NCBI GenBank assembly: GCA_047495785.1
Contig: JBLDXI010000024.1
Coordinates: 4,092,001 to 4,156,000, forward strand
Length of the DNA: 64,000 nt
Direction: 5' to 3'
DNA from: Lepidodermella squamata
Taxonomy: Eukaryota; Gastrotricha
Shown: positions 31,597 to 42,077 of the stretch, in pieces
Numbering within the stretch: position 1 is the first letter of the stretch
Layout of the letters: each line of letters starts with the position of its first letter
Made by a program: the position numbers and the translations under genes
Notes under the pieces: generated by a model
Database searches by the model: none
The model's input: the letters and a program-made list of their open reading frames with translations, nothing else
Told to the model about the DNA's origin: nothing

Positions 31597-33560
31597 TCAT
31601 CTGTATGATTTTCGAACCAGCAGAGCGGCTTTTCGGAAGCCAAGCATGAATCTGAGTCGAAAAACAGAAAAATAACGCATATTTTTGCAATTTTTGCGCA
31701 CTTTTACTCGATGAATCCCGGTTTTCCTTCGGCCGGTCGCGTGTCGCTTGCATAGCAGTTTTGAACAGTTAGATCTTGCCAGACACCGGAGACGACAGCC
31801 GGACCTTCCACGAAAAATCAAGGTCAAAAAATTATTCCGATTTTTTTCTGCGAAAAATTGATTAATCAAATTTTTACGAATCTCAAAAAATCATCATAAA
31901 CTACGCCTATTTTATTTGGAAAAATTTGCGCCTCTATTAATCGATGAAACCGAAACAAGAAATTCGAATTAAAATTTATTTAATCAAATTTCTCTAAAAA
32001 TTTACTTCCAAAATTAATAAAAATCGAGTTTCATGAAAATTTAGAAAAATATAAATTTCACAGTCGAAACCTATGAAATTCAATATTTTTGTGGAACTTC
32101 TGACCAGTCTGGCAAAATAGTACCTCGCGATAAGTGCTCTTTGAACGGGAATTCGAGCTCGACCAAAATCTCGCCATCATTTTGATAATTGGCCCAATTA
32201 GCATGCAATTTGTTCTCGTAAACTTGGGTTCCACTGCGAACACGCGGCAACTTTCGCATCCTCTCCAAATTATCCCGACGAATCGTAACCTTCATATTCA
32301 TCCCCTTTTTCGGCGCAAAAATCGCCTTGTGGAAAATGCCGAAAGGACTAGGCGGATCGCCCGCCAATTCAGCCCGCTCAAAGCCGGTGACAAACACATC
32401 GACAAGCGCAATTTCAGCCTTCAAATGCCGCTCGACGCCAAAATTCGACCGAATCGCGTTGTAGCTGAACAGGTGGTAGTTATGCACGTCGATCGGCTGC
32501 AAATTCATAACCGGATATTTTTCAAAAAACGTTTGCAACGCAACTTTGCAGTGGAAACGCGGCAGATCAAGCAATTCGGAAAATCGATTACACAGATTTT
32601 TCGCTATTCTGGCATAACCAAACGGTTTAGGCTTCTCTAACTTAGCTCCGATTTTGCCGTAGACTGAGTAGAGTAAGACGACGCAACTGCCTTCGGTAAC
32701 TGGTTCGATTTCTTTGAAACACTCGTCGAAAAATGAGAAAATTTTCGATTTCAGATGACATGGTTTTGAAGGGATTTTCCACGAAATCGGCCCGATTTCC
32801 AACGACACAGCCCCTCCCTCGTAGTTGGAATCGAGAAAAGCCAGAAAGGTGACTGGCCAGCGATTTGAATCACCATTGTCCGGAATTAGGTCATTTTTCG
32901 TCAATTTTTGACCCTTCGGAATTACGATCAACTCTTTTAGATTTGCTTGAACCGGCACAGGTCCTAAAACAAGATGTTTCTCCACCCCATATTCCTCTAG
33001 CAAGTTCCGCATCAGCGAATCGACAAGTTCCGATTGCTTCGCATCGCTTAACAATTTTTGCCACAGTTCATCCTCAGAAAAATCTAGCTGTTTTGCGTTG
33101 ACCCTCAATATTTGCTGAGTTTCGAAAAATGATTCAGCTATCGGATAGCTCAAATAGCGGCCGTCGATTTTGAGCCTGGGTAAGCAGTCTAAGTTTGTAT
33201 CGGCGAAATATTCAATTTCAGGGCCGTGGTCATCAATTCGCTCATCCTCGCCACAGTTTTCATCTTCGTAGTCCGGCTCCCGCGCGGCTTCTTCTTCCGA
33301 ATTCATGCACTCGCCTTCTTCTTCGAAAAAATAACCGAGAATTTCTCTTAGCCGCATTTCGTTCTCCTCGCTGATTAATTGCAAAATTCAGAATGAAATT
33401 AATGAGTTTATTTCACATTTCTTACTCATTTCTGGCCTTTTTCTTGGATTTTCCAGCCTGTAAAACCAAGCAAAAAAATATGAAAAATATTTTATCTAAA
33501 TTGACATACTGAAACGGTTTCATTGCAATTTTCACGCTTCTTCTTGTTATTGCTTGCCAT
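31597..33560 (-). CDS. Pseudo-dioxygenase family, member B
   Basis: Five exons, 33510-33560, 33426-33457, 32124-33370, 31708-31804 and 31597-31651, give 493 residues. The N-terminus is basic (MASNNKKKREN, GKSKKKARNE), followed by an acidic helix (FFEEEGEC...) and IEYFADTNLD. In the core, LKELIVIPKGQKLTKNDL aligns with the strand that normally carries HxD, so His and Asp positions are Asn187 and Leu189. VTFLAFLDSNYEGGAVSLE matches the central strand. ECFKEIEPVTEGSCVVLLYS matches C.HEV.PVTSG.RV.L.Y, with the distal His as Lys247 and the 2OG-binding Arg as Cys257. C-terminal exons give VWQDLTVQNCYASDTRPAEG and FRKAALLVRKSYR. Full-length and intact, so the loss of ligands is not decay. Confidence 0.8.
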
Positions 33561-34423
33561 TTTACTGCACTCTTCAAATTATAAATTTGATTCGAAAAAA
33601 TCCTACAGGAAGATTAAACAAAAATTAAAGGCGCGTAAATTGAATTGAATTAAATTAAAAATTAATTGTGGAAAATGGATGCCGCGCAAGGGCGAAACGG
33701 GGTAGAGAAAGCTAATCTTTTCATTTCACATTTCAAAGACGCAACAAACGTAATACGTATCACGAGGAGACTAGTCTGCTCTAGTCCGTCTTGCCTCGCC
33801 GAGTGACGGCAGTAATTCAAGTCCAGCCAAAACTCGCGGCCCTGCTCACGTTTATAAAACTACAAAGCAGTATCAAGGTGTCACCTGGGAAAAGGTCCGC
33901 CCTCAGGAGAAGGAAGATTTCCCTTCGTACCGAGAACGCGAAGGAGCGAGCTTCTTGGTGTTTGGGTTTCTCCGATGTCACTGAAACTTCGTATGACATG
34001 AACCTCTTCCTTCTGAAGCATCATTTGAATAACATTAAATGTGATTTGATAACTTGATCCTTATGTGATTACAGTATTTCATGCGATAGATTCTCGACTC
34101 ATTTTGGATAGATTTTCGCCTTTTGTATCTTCCAAATTTTTTCTTGCGAATATCGCACTTCAGTGCCTTACTTTGTCGTGCTTCGTGAATTGCCTTTCTG
34201 CCTGTTGCCAATGATAACATAGGTATGATATAAATAATGAAATGCACACCTGTATCCGAACATGACTGTTTCTGAGTTTGCCTCGATTTAAGACGGTGTT
34301 ATGTCTCTCGGGCGCGAGAAGAAATGCGAGAAAGCAAAAGAACGGTGCAGTTAGAACGGGTTGCCCGACAAAGTCACAACCAGTTGATTACCTGAATTTC
34401 GTCGCGAAGTCGTGTGGCCAAAT
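33561..34423. other. Spacer, no gene seen
   Basis: Upstream flank of member B. No exon with family features was recognised. Confidence 0.4.
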
Positions 34424-35293
34424 GTTCCCCGAGGGCAAGAAAACGCTGGATAGCTTCAATAAACTGGTTACAAAGTCGGGCGGTGACGTTGGACGGGCAC
34501 TGGAAGACATGTTTCTCGGCCTTGGACACGTCACCGTCCCCTTTCCATCTTCGGACATGGCGCCCAAGGAGTGCGTAGCGGTCGTTGCATTCTCCGTTTC
34601 TATGGGTGACATTTTATGCTGGTCGCCTAGTCGCGGGAGGAACGGCTATGCGACTTACACTGCATATCCCGTACATTCGAGCTCCAAGAAATGTGCGAAC
34701 CCCAACGATCTACTCGAGGCGATAACAGCTTTCGCTATACAAGAATCATTTCTATGCCCAATTTGATGCTGGAACCCAATATCAGTGACGCGTTCGCGAA
34801 AAATTCTAGAATCATGCTAGTCGAGGACATAGCGAAAGAAATTATTATGGCTTTCGAATCACCTAAAAATGACGTGATTTTTGGATATTTTATACTCGAC
34901 CTGCCTCTCCATGCCAGCGTTGAATTCCTTCGACGAATTATTCCCGAAAAGCGCGTCATCATCACCGACCTTCCGGGCTTCAAAACTAAAGCCGCATTTG
35001 TTTGTTGCGATTCACTGGCCGACCGCAATGTGGCCATTGCCTCTCTGTCATCTGAAGTTAAAGGATGTCGTATCATTCCGTATTGCGAAGATGCGGGTAT
35101 TTTTCGCGATTTCTCAGACGGCCTGAAAAATGGGCGTTATAAGCGTCTTGTTTACGGTGGAGCGGGTTCGAAGGATATCAGTGATGGCAGCTGCAATGAA
35201 ACCGACGATGAAGAAGATTATCGCCTAATTTTTCGGGTGCCTTTATTTTTCGCTTCTGTTCAACAACAATATAGGAATCGATTGATAATCTAG
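34424..35293 (+). CDS. Unclassified two-frame coding region
   Basis: Two overlapping plus-strand ORFs with coding-like composition. The first runs from an ATG at 34424 to 34766 (MFPEGKKTLDSFNKLVTKSG...); the second, in another frame, from an ATG at 34754 to 35293 (MPNLMLEPNISDAF..., then VIITDLPGFKTKAAFVCCDS and an acidic tail). They may be one gene broken by a frameshift or joined by an intron I could not place, or a transposon remnant. No family was recognised. Confidence 0.3.
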
Positions 35294-35851
35294 CCTCGTA
35301 CGCAGCGCCCTTACATGATGCTTTGACAGCTTATGTTATTTTCGCGTGCCTTCGAGGACAAATGGCCGTTGATTCGTTGAGCAGCAATTGGTTCCGAATC
35401 AATCTGCTCAATTATTTCAGCGTTCGTTTCGACCTAGCCACCTACGCCTACCTTCCTTTCTCACATTTATGGCAAGGCATTTGTACGTTGGAAGTACAGA
35501 AGAGCGACGTTACAATACACACGACTGCGTAGCAATGTTCCACTTTGCGACTGGGTTAACACTAACAAATCATGAATTCTCTGAATCTTTAAAAAATTGC
35601 GAAATTCGTGTTCCTCTTCCTGTTTTTTGTCGCTAAATAAATACGGCCGGCACTCAGTTGTGTACGGCTAACATTTTTCAATATATTATGCTCGCATTAA
35701 TAATGAATCCAATACGTGACAGTACATTTCCATTTGCGTCTCACTCGTTTTTTATCCGGCGTCGACCTGTATGCACAAGCTACGGCATCCAGTATAAAAG
35801 GAGACCCAGGCGATAAAAAGAAGCCGTTTTATCATCGCCAATTCTTTTAAA
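35294..35851 (+). promoter_or_regulatory. Spacer with TATA box of the flavin monooxygenase gene
   Basis: TATAAAAG at 35793-35800 lies 52 bp before the ATG of the gene at 35852, a spacing that would place the transcription start about 25-30 bp before the ATG. This is the clearest core promoter in the window. The rest of the spacer shows no gene. Confidence 0.65.
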
Positions 35852-37159
35852 ATGGTCCGATTAGCTGTTGTAGGAGCAGGACCTTCAGGTCTAGTCACTG
35901 TCCACACGATCAAACGTCGATTGCCCGCAAACTACGAGGTGGTCGGCTTCGAACGCGGCAGTGAAATCGGCGGCGAGTGGCTATGGACCGACAAAGCTGG
36001 CGTCTACGAAGACGGCACGCCGAAAAGAAGTTCAATTTACAAAGGCCTGCGGCTGAACACGCCGAAGCCGCTGAACGAGATTCACATGCTGGACTACCCT
36101 GTCCCGGATGACATGCCTGATTTCCCATCAGCCGCGGACTTTCTCAAATTCCTGCAGGGGTTCGATCGAACTTTTAATATAGGTAGTCACTTTCGATTTC
36201 AAACAATGGTTACTAACATTCGGCGTGAATCGCCTGGTAGTACCAGGCTGGTACTGACTATCAAAGACCTGGCGACAATGAGTGCCACAGAAGAAACTTT
36301 CGACTACGTATTCCTCTGCGTTGGCCAGAACCCTCAGCCTTACATTGTGCCTGAGATGGATGTTTCTAAATTCTCTGGAACTGTCATGCATTACCACGAT
36401 CTCTACGACCCAGAAAAAATGACAGGGAAGCGGGTTCTTGTTGTAGGAACTTCTTTCGGCGGGTTGGACATGGTTTTAATGCTAAGAGATTTCGCCAAGA
36501 AAATAGTTGTGTCCTACCACTCCGGGATACCTTTCTGGCACAACGAAGCAGTTGAAACTGTGGCCGAGTTCCGCCAAAATCTTGTTAGAGCTGAGGGGAA
36601 TACGGCTTATTTCGAAGATGGAACTTCCAGTGAGGTTGATGTCATTATTTTTGCAACCGGCTATCGGCAGGTCCATCCTTTATCCCAAGACGTGGCTGTT
36701 AAAATCGACAACTCGCAGCTGGTCTACCCGTTCTATAAGCACCTCGTTCACCCCGACTGCCCTTCGATATTTTTCATGGGCAAGGTGTATGAGAGCATTT
36801 TTCATCTTTTGAGACCACAAGCTGAGTTCTGTTGTGCTGTAATTGAAGGGTCTTTCAAACTACCGTCAACGGAGGAGATGAAACAGGACATTGAAGAATC
36901 GAAGGCGAAATGGTGCCCTCAAATGGAGTTGATGTGGGATATTTCGGAGTTTTACCCGATTTTCTTACAGGAGATGGAAATCGGCAGGTTTTTGACTGAG
37001 AAGGCCAAATGCGAGCCGATTCCAGACTATGTGCCTCGGGTGCTATTTGCATCGCTGAAATCTATCAGGAATGACGTGCTGCGGTATCGGGAGTACAAGC
37101 TAGCTCCGGATTGGAAAACTGCGACCGAATCCACTTCAATCATGATCCCACCAAAGTGA
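35852..37159 (+). CDS. Flavin-containing monooxygenase
   Basis: Single-exon gene of 435 residues. N-terminal FAD-binding GAGPSG with FERGSEIGGEW, the FMO fingerprint FSGTVMHYHDLYDP (FxGxxxHxxxY/F) at about residue 177, an NADPH-binding region VVGTSFGGLDM in which the first Gly pattern is slightly unusual, and the FATGY motif. Such enzymes oxygenate soft nucleophiles such as amines and sulfides using NADPH and O2. The length is closer to insect and bacterial FMOs (430-460) than to vertebrate ones (about 530), and no C-terminal membrane anchor is seen, so it is probably soluble. Poly(A) signal AATAAAAG at about 37231. The lack of introns contrasts with its neighbours. Confidence 0.92.
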   Translation: MVRLAVVGAGPSGLVTVHTIKRRLPANYEVVGFERGSEIGGEWLWTDKAGVYEDGTPKRSSIYKGLRLNTPKPLNEIHMLDYPVPDDMPDFPSAADFLKFLQGFDRTFNIGSHFRFQTMVTNIRRESPGSTRLVLTIKDLATMSATEETFDYVFLCVGQNPQPYIVPEMDVSKFSGTVMHYHDLYDPEKMTGKRVLVVGTSFGGLDMVLMLRDFAKKIVVSYHSGIPFWHNEAVETVAEFRQNLVRAEGNTAYFEDGTSSEVDVIIFATGYRQVHPLSQDVAVKIDNSQLVYPFYKHLVHPDCPSIFFMGKVYESIFHLLRPQAEFCCAVIEGSFKLPSTEEMKQDIEESKAKWCPQMELMWDISEFYPIFLQEMEIGRFLTEKAKCEPIPDYVPRVLFASLKSIRNDVLRYREYKLAPDWKTATESTSIMIPPK

Positions 37160-37675
37160 AAGTATCAATCGTTCAACTACAATCAGAATTGTATTGGCGC
37201 TATTTCTACACGCTTTGTGATTTCTCAATTAATAAAAGTTGAATGATCAAATTCCTTGTCAATAAACGCCTCTGGCCTATAATCAATCCAGCATTTTTCT
37301 GAACATTCCCCGCGGAAACCAAATTACTGGGCCGAAAAATTACCTCGCTTTAAAAGCCACGAGTGCAGAGTCTGCAGACCTTCCCGGAAGCAAATTTGAA
37401 ATTTCCCGCTTTCTCTATTGGGAAGCTTCAAAATTTCCCGGAAATTACTGAAACCCCCAAAATTCCAGGCAACAAGATCCAGGTAGAATTATACACCCCT
37501 GATGAAAGCATTAATATTGAGAATTGGGAAGACGCCGCTGTATTAGCTCAGAATAGAATTGCCCTCAATTCAATGGTACCATTTGAGGATATTTCCAATG
37601 TTTTCATTCTTCAAAACTTTATTGGCAAGACAGCTTCAAACTTATTTACACTAAAACTTGTCATATTAATTCACC

Positions 37676-40600
37676 TCAAACTTTTTTTACGAGCAAGGCG
37701 GCTTTTCGAAAGCCCAGCGCGAATCTGAGGTGAAAATGAAGTACTATAAACGTCATACTTGTTTAGCCAAAAGGCAAATAATACTTACTCGATAAAACCC
37801 GGCTTTCCCTCGGCTGGTCGCGTGTCGCTAGCGTAGATGTTTTGAATTGTCAGACTTTGCCAGACACTGGCTACAACAGCCGAACCTAACAGTAATAAAG
37901 AAAATGATATCAATCTAATTTTTTCATATAATCGAAATGAATTAATAAAGAATGTCACTCTCAAACGAATTTAAGGAAGGCAACTTCGGTTTTGAGGATA
38001 CGATCCTTGTTAAAGTAAACGTCGGATCTCTGCGCACAGCTATTACTGACCATTTGGAGTGAGTCTTCCAAATAACTGCATCTTTCTATCGCTATTGATT
38101 ATTTTCAGGCGTGCTACCGACGACCGACGAAGGACTATCATACTGGAAAAATAATCGAAAATCGACCGAAAACAGGGCTATTTCAATACCATTTTATTCT
38201 CTCTTTTTTCTTCACGTGAAAGCAGCTTCAGACTTCAAGCACTGAGAATCTTCGTACCTATAAAGTACGTAAGTTGTTGCCGTGGCCAAACAAGACGACG
38301 ACGATTCAATTTTCTTTAGGTGGACATTGTCGACTATGGAAATCGAAATCCCGCAAAAACTCGAACGAATATTGAGAGTTCTGAGTTGGTCTAAACATGC
38401 TACCCCTCAACGAACAATCGCCATTGAAGTAACCTATTGGGAACCATAGATAAGAATCTTGCAGGTAATATCTTGCTGATAAGCTGCAGCTTGAAAGCTC
38501 TTGGTATCGCGCCAGTTCCGAGAGTTGAAAGAAGACGGGATAATTGGCGATGTTGTGACATCACTGGTAACCAAGCTGAAAACAGTGCTATTCTGCACAA
38601 CGGAGTGTGAAAGGGGATTTTCCTCCATGAATCTGATTTAGGACGAGAAGCGGTCTCTTTCTTAGCTAGAACAGTTGAAGGTAGGATACAACGAAAGCCT
38701 GATACCCTTCGCGTAATTTTAAACTACTGTTTTAGGACTCTCCAATGCCTTCTGTTCCATGCCGGTTTCATTATTGCACCTGCTAGCGATTTTGTTCTGG
38801 CCTATAAGGACGACATAATTGCTTTCGGCGCTGTCGAGAATGAGTCTACCGTCGTCATGACGATTTCTGTGAAAAACGAGATACATAAAATCGAGGGGAC
38901 AGTTGGGTTTCTCAGGGACGCGTTTCAAACTGATGGAGCTCGTTTCTGTCATGTAAGTCATAGGACTTATGTGTTATTGTAAATTTCGGTTATTTTTCAA
39001 ATATGATTCTACAGGTGAATATTGACCCAACCCGCAGTCGATTAGCCGTCGAGTCATGGATGACTCGATTCCTGCGATGCGGCAACAGAGAAAGCGGGTT
39101 GCTCCAGCTCATCTCTGATGTCGAGGAAGTAGGCATTTCACGTGCCGTCGCTGAGGTCTCGGAAAGCCGTGGCCTTCATCTAACAGCAGCTTTGATATTC
39201 TCTCGGCTAGACTGTCCCTTTGATGCGCTTCGCAATTTCTACCGGTGTCGCGATGTTATTGATCTTTCCAGCCTCGTAATAACTGTTATTTTCTAACTTA
39301 ATTTTTCTAATGGGAATATTATAGATTCCGGAGTATATTGGATGTGAAGCTGTGAGTGAACTCGCCAGAGTCGACCCGGAATTCAAGCAAATCGCAAACC
39401 CGTTACGGAGAACCTTCACCAGTTGTCTCGACAGATCTCACGAAATGGCTTCTAAACACGACCACGACTACATCGTCCGGATTAACGACGAAGAAATTAA
39501 TTCGGAAATAAAGCACGCCCGAAACAAAACGAAAGATGTGACGAAGACAGGCGGCGAGACACTGGACGAAACAACTTTGTTGCAATACGACACCATCCTA
39601 ACGACAACTGGTGCTGACATGACAAGAACAGAGAAATGCGAGAACGCTGCCAACAACGCAACCTTGCCCGACAAAATTGACGCCAACGTCGCCAACGCCT
39701 CAAATACCGTCGTTATCGAACGCTCGCAAAGGTTCCTACAAAAAAACCGGTCCCAAATACCTGGAATTGATCTTTCCTCATCTCTTCATCTAGGTCAAGG
39801 AGGATTGTCCGAGAAGCGCAGCTGGCACTACACTCAGCGCGAACTCTTCATTCATTACCTCAACTTATCTCACGGCGACTTTGCGAGAGATCTACACTTC
39901 CGTTTCCTCGCTTTTGACCTACTGCGCTTAGAGCAAGAACGTCACGGCTTCTCTGGCATACAGCTGATCGAGTACCTGTGAGACGTCAGCCGCCAGTTCC
40001 GCACAGAAACAGTTAATGACGCAGACGACAATCCGCCCAAATAGGGGTGAAATCGTGGTGAAATGAATCGATGAAAAGCAGCCCAACAAGTCAGTACAAT
40101 TCGATTTCACCCCTTTGTTCGGCAAAACTTTCCGCTCCTGAGTCCGGCGTTTGCACTGCAGAACAACGCCGGACTGGACGAGCTCAAATTTCGTGGGCTC
40201 ACAAGTCTCTAGCTCAACCGTCGTGCTTATTCGCTCAACAGACAAATTGACAAATTTGGCTGACATGTTTTTGGGCGGAATAGTCGCGACGCAAAAGTCG
40301 CGACCGGAATTGTCGCCACGTCAAAATATGATTTAAAAATATGCAATTTACAATTTCTAACGCCGTAGTGCATTAACCTTATTACTTAACACTATCGATG
40401 AATCTGACTTGCGAAAATAAGTTTTTTTTCTTTTTTTTCAGCCTTTAAGCAAATTTACCCTACATCTAATAATAAAAAAACTGCGAGAAAATTTACCGTT
40501 CGATAGATGCTCTTTGAAGGGAAATTCGAGTTCAACCAAAATTTCGCCTTGATTTTCGAAATTGACCCAGTTCGCTTCTCCTTTCCTAGCTTGCGACTCC

Positions 40601-41931
40601 GTGCGAACCCGCGGTAGCTTCCGCATCCTGCCCAAACTATCGCGGCGAATCGTGATCTTCATATTCGTATCATCATCCGGTAGAAAAATCGCCCGATGAA
40701 AAACACTGAAAGGACTTATCGAAGTTGTTCCATCAAGCGACTCCACAAAACCCGTGACGAACACATCGACGAGCTCGATTTCAGCCTTCAAATGACGCTC
40801 TACGCCGAAATTCGACCGAATCGCATTAAAACTGAAAATGTCGAAATTTTGCACGTCGATCGGCTGCAAATTCATAACCGGGTAAATTCTGAAAAACATC
40901 TGCAAAGCTGATTTGTAGTGATAGCGAGACAATTGAAGCAATTCCGAGAATCGATTAGTCACATTTTTTGCTATTCTCGCATAACCCAACGGATTAGGCG
41001 AATGCAACTCAGTGCCGATTTTTCCATAGACCGAGTAATGTAGGACAATGCATGTGCCTTCGGTAACTGGTTCGATTTCTTTGAAACAATCGTCGAAAAA
41101 CGAGAAAACTTTTGATTTCAAATGACCAGGTTTTGAGGGGATTTTCCACGAAATCGGCCCGATTTCCAACGAAACAGCCCCTCCCTCGTAGTTAGAATCG
41201 AGGAAAGCCAGAAAGGTGACTGGCCAGCGATTTGAATCACCATTGTCCGGAATTAGGTCATTTTTCGTGATTTTCTGATCTTTCGGAATTACAATCAGTT
41301 CTTTTAGATAAGCTTGAATAGGGACAGATCCTTCAACGAGATATTGTCTTACTCCTGATTCATCTAGCAAGTTCCGCATCAGCGAATCGATAAGTTCAGA
41401 TTGCCTCGAATCACTGAATAATGTCGGCCATAATTCATCATCAGAAAAATCAAGCTGTCTCGCGCCGATTTTCAACAGTTGCTGATTTTGCTGAACTTCG
41501 AAAAATGTTTCAGCTATCGGATAGCTAAGATGACGGCCGTTGATTTTGAGCCTGGGTAAGTAGTCCACGTCTGTGTCGGCGAAATATTCGATTCCAGGAT
41601 GGTGGTCATCTATTCGCTCATCATCGTCACAGTTTTCGATGTCGTAATCCTGCTCTCGCGCGGCTCGTTCTTCCGAAGTTTCACATTCGCCTTCTTCTTC
41701 GAAAAACAGGTCGAGAATCTCTCTCAATCGCCGCTCCTCCGTCTCTCTGAAATGTTAGATATATTCAACTTGAATAAATGAAAACACTTGATTTTATTAC
41801 TCGTCCACTTTCTTCGATTTTCCGCGCTGAAATCGACAGTTGAAAATTTTTTAAATTAACGAGGGTGAAATAACGCATACAGTAGCCGGTTTTCCGGATG
41901 AAATTCCACGCTTCTTCGTTTTACTAGCCAT
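37676..41931 (-). CDS. Pseudo-dioxygenase family, member D
   Basis: Five exons, 41881-41931, 41801-41826, 40497-41746, 37789-37885 and 37676-37724, give 490 residues with consistent phases. The intron between the third and fourth exons is 2.6 kb and contains an opposite-strand gene and transposon debris. N-terminus basic (MASKTKKRG, RGKSKKVDEE), then an acidic stretch. The core is almost identical in pattern to member B: KITKNDLIPD in place of HxD, VTFLAFLDSNYEGGAVSLE, and DDCFKEIEPVTEGTCIVLHY with Lys for the distal His and Cys for the Arg. C-terminus WQSLTIQNIYASDTRPAEG and FALGFRKAALLVKKV. Intact frame. B and D are the closest pair. Confidence 0.8.
37952..38154 (+). CDS. Possible 50-residue protein in intron of member D
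   Basis: Two exons, 37952-38058 and 38109-38154, with a 50-bp GTGAGT...TTTTCAG intron in phase 2, give a short protein (MSLSNEFKEGNFGFEDTI...). Good splice signals are the only support; no family was recognised. It may be the 5' end of a larger gene or transposon. Confidence 0.3.
38530..38643 (+). mobile_element. hAT transposase dimerisation-domain remnant
   Basis: One frame reads VLFCTTECERGFSSMNLI before a stop, the hAT C-terminal dimerisation signature (CERGFS.MN). The surrounding sequence is broken. It is a dead fragment in the intron of member D. Confidence 0.65.
38736..39981 (+). CDS. Nested multi-exon gene of unknown function, 5' end unresolved
   Basis: Three exons, 38736-38952, 39015-39275 and 39325-39981, with introns of 62 and 49 bp and phase 0 joins, give at least 377 residues in an open frame. 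The first visible exon enters in phase with one leading base, so an upstream exon is missing from the model. The protein begins TLQCLLFHAGFIIAPASDFV, continues VNIDPTRSRLAVESWMTRFL and DLSSLIPEYIGCEAV, and ends in a Thr/Asn-rich then Arg/Leu-rich region (WHYTQRELFIHYLNLSHGDF). No family was recognised. It lies antisense inside the 2.6-kb intron of member D, just after the hAT remnant, so a transposon origin is possible. Confidence 0.45.
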
Positions 41932-42077
41932 GTTTTACTACTATCTAAACGTTCAGAAAAGCCTGAGAAAAATGAATTAATTCAAATTATCACCAACTTT
42001 TGCGATGTCAAATCATTTTATTCAATCGAAGTAAATTATATTGATAAATAACGGGCACAAAATGTAGAAAATTTCAA

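Noticed and set aside
39928-40266. Minus-strand ORF of 112 codons
   Set aside because: Partly antisense to the nested gene, no splice support and no family features.
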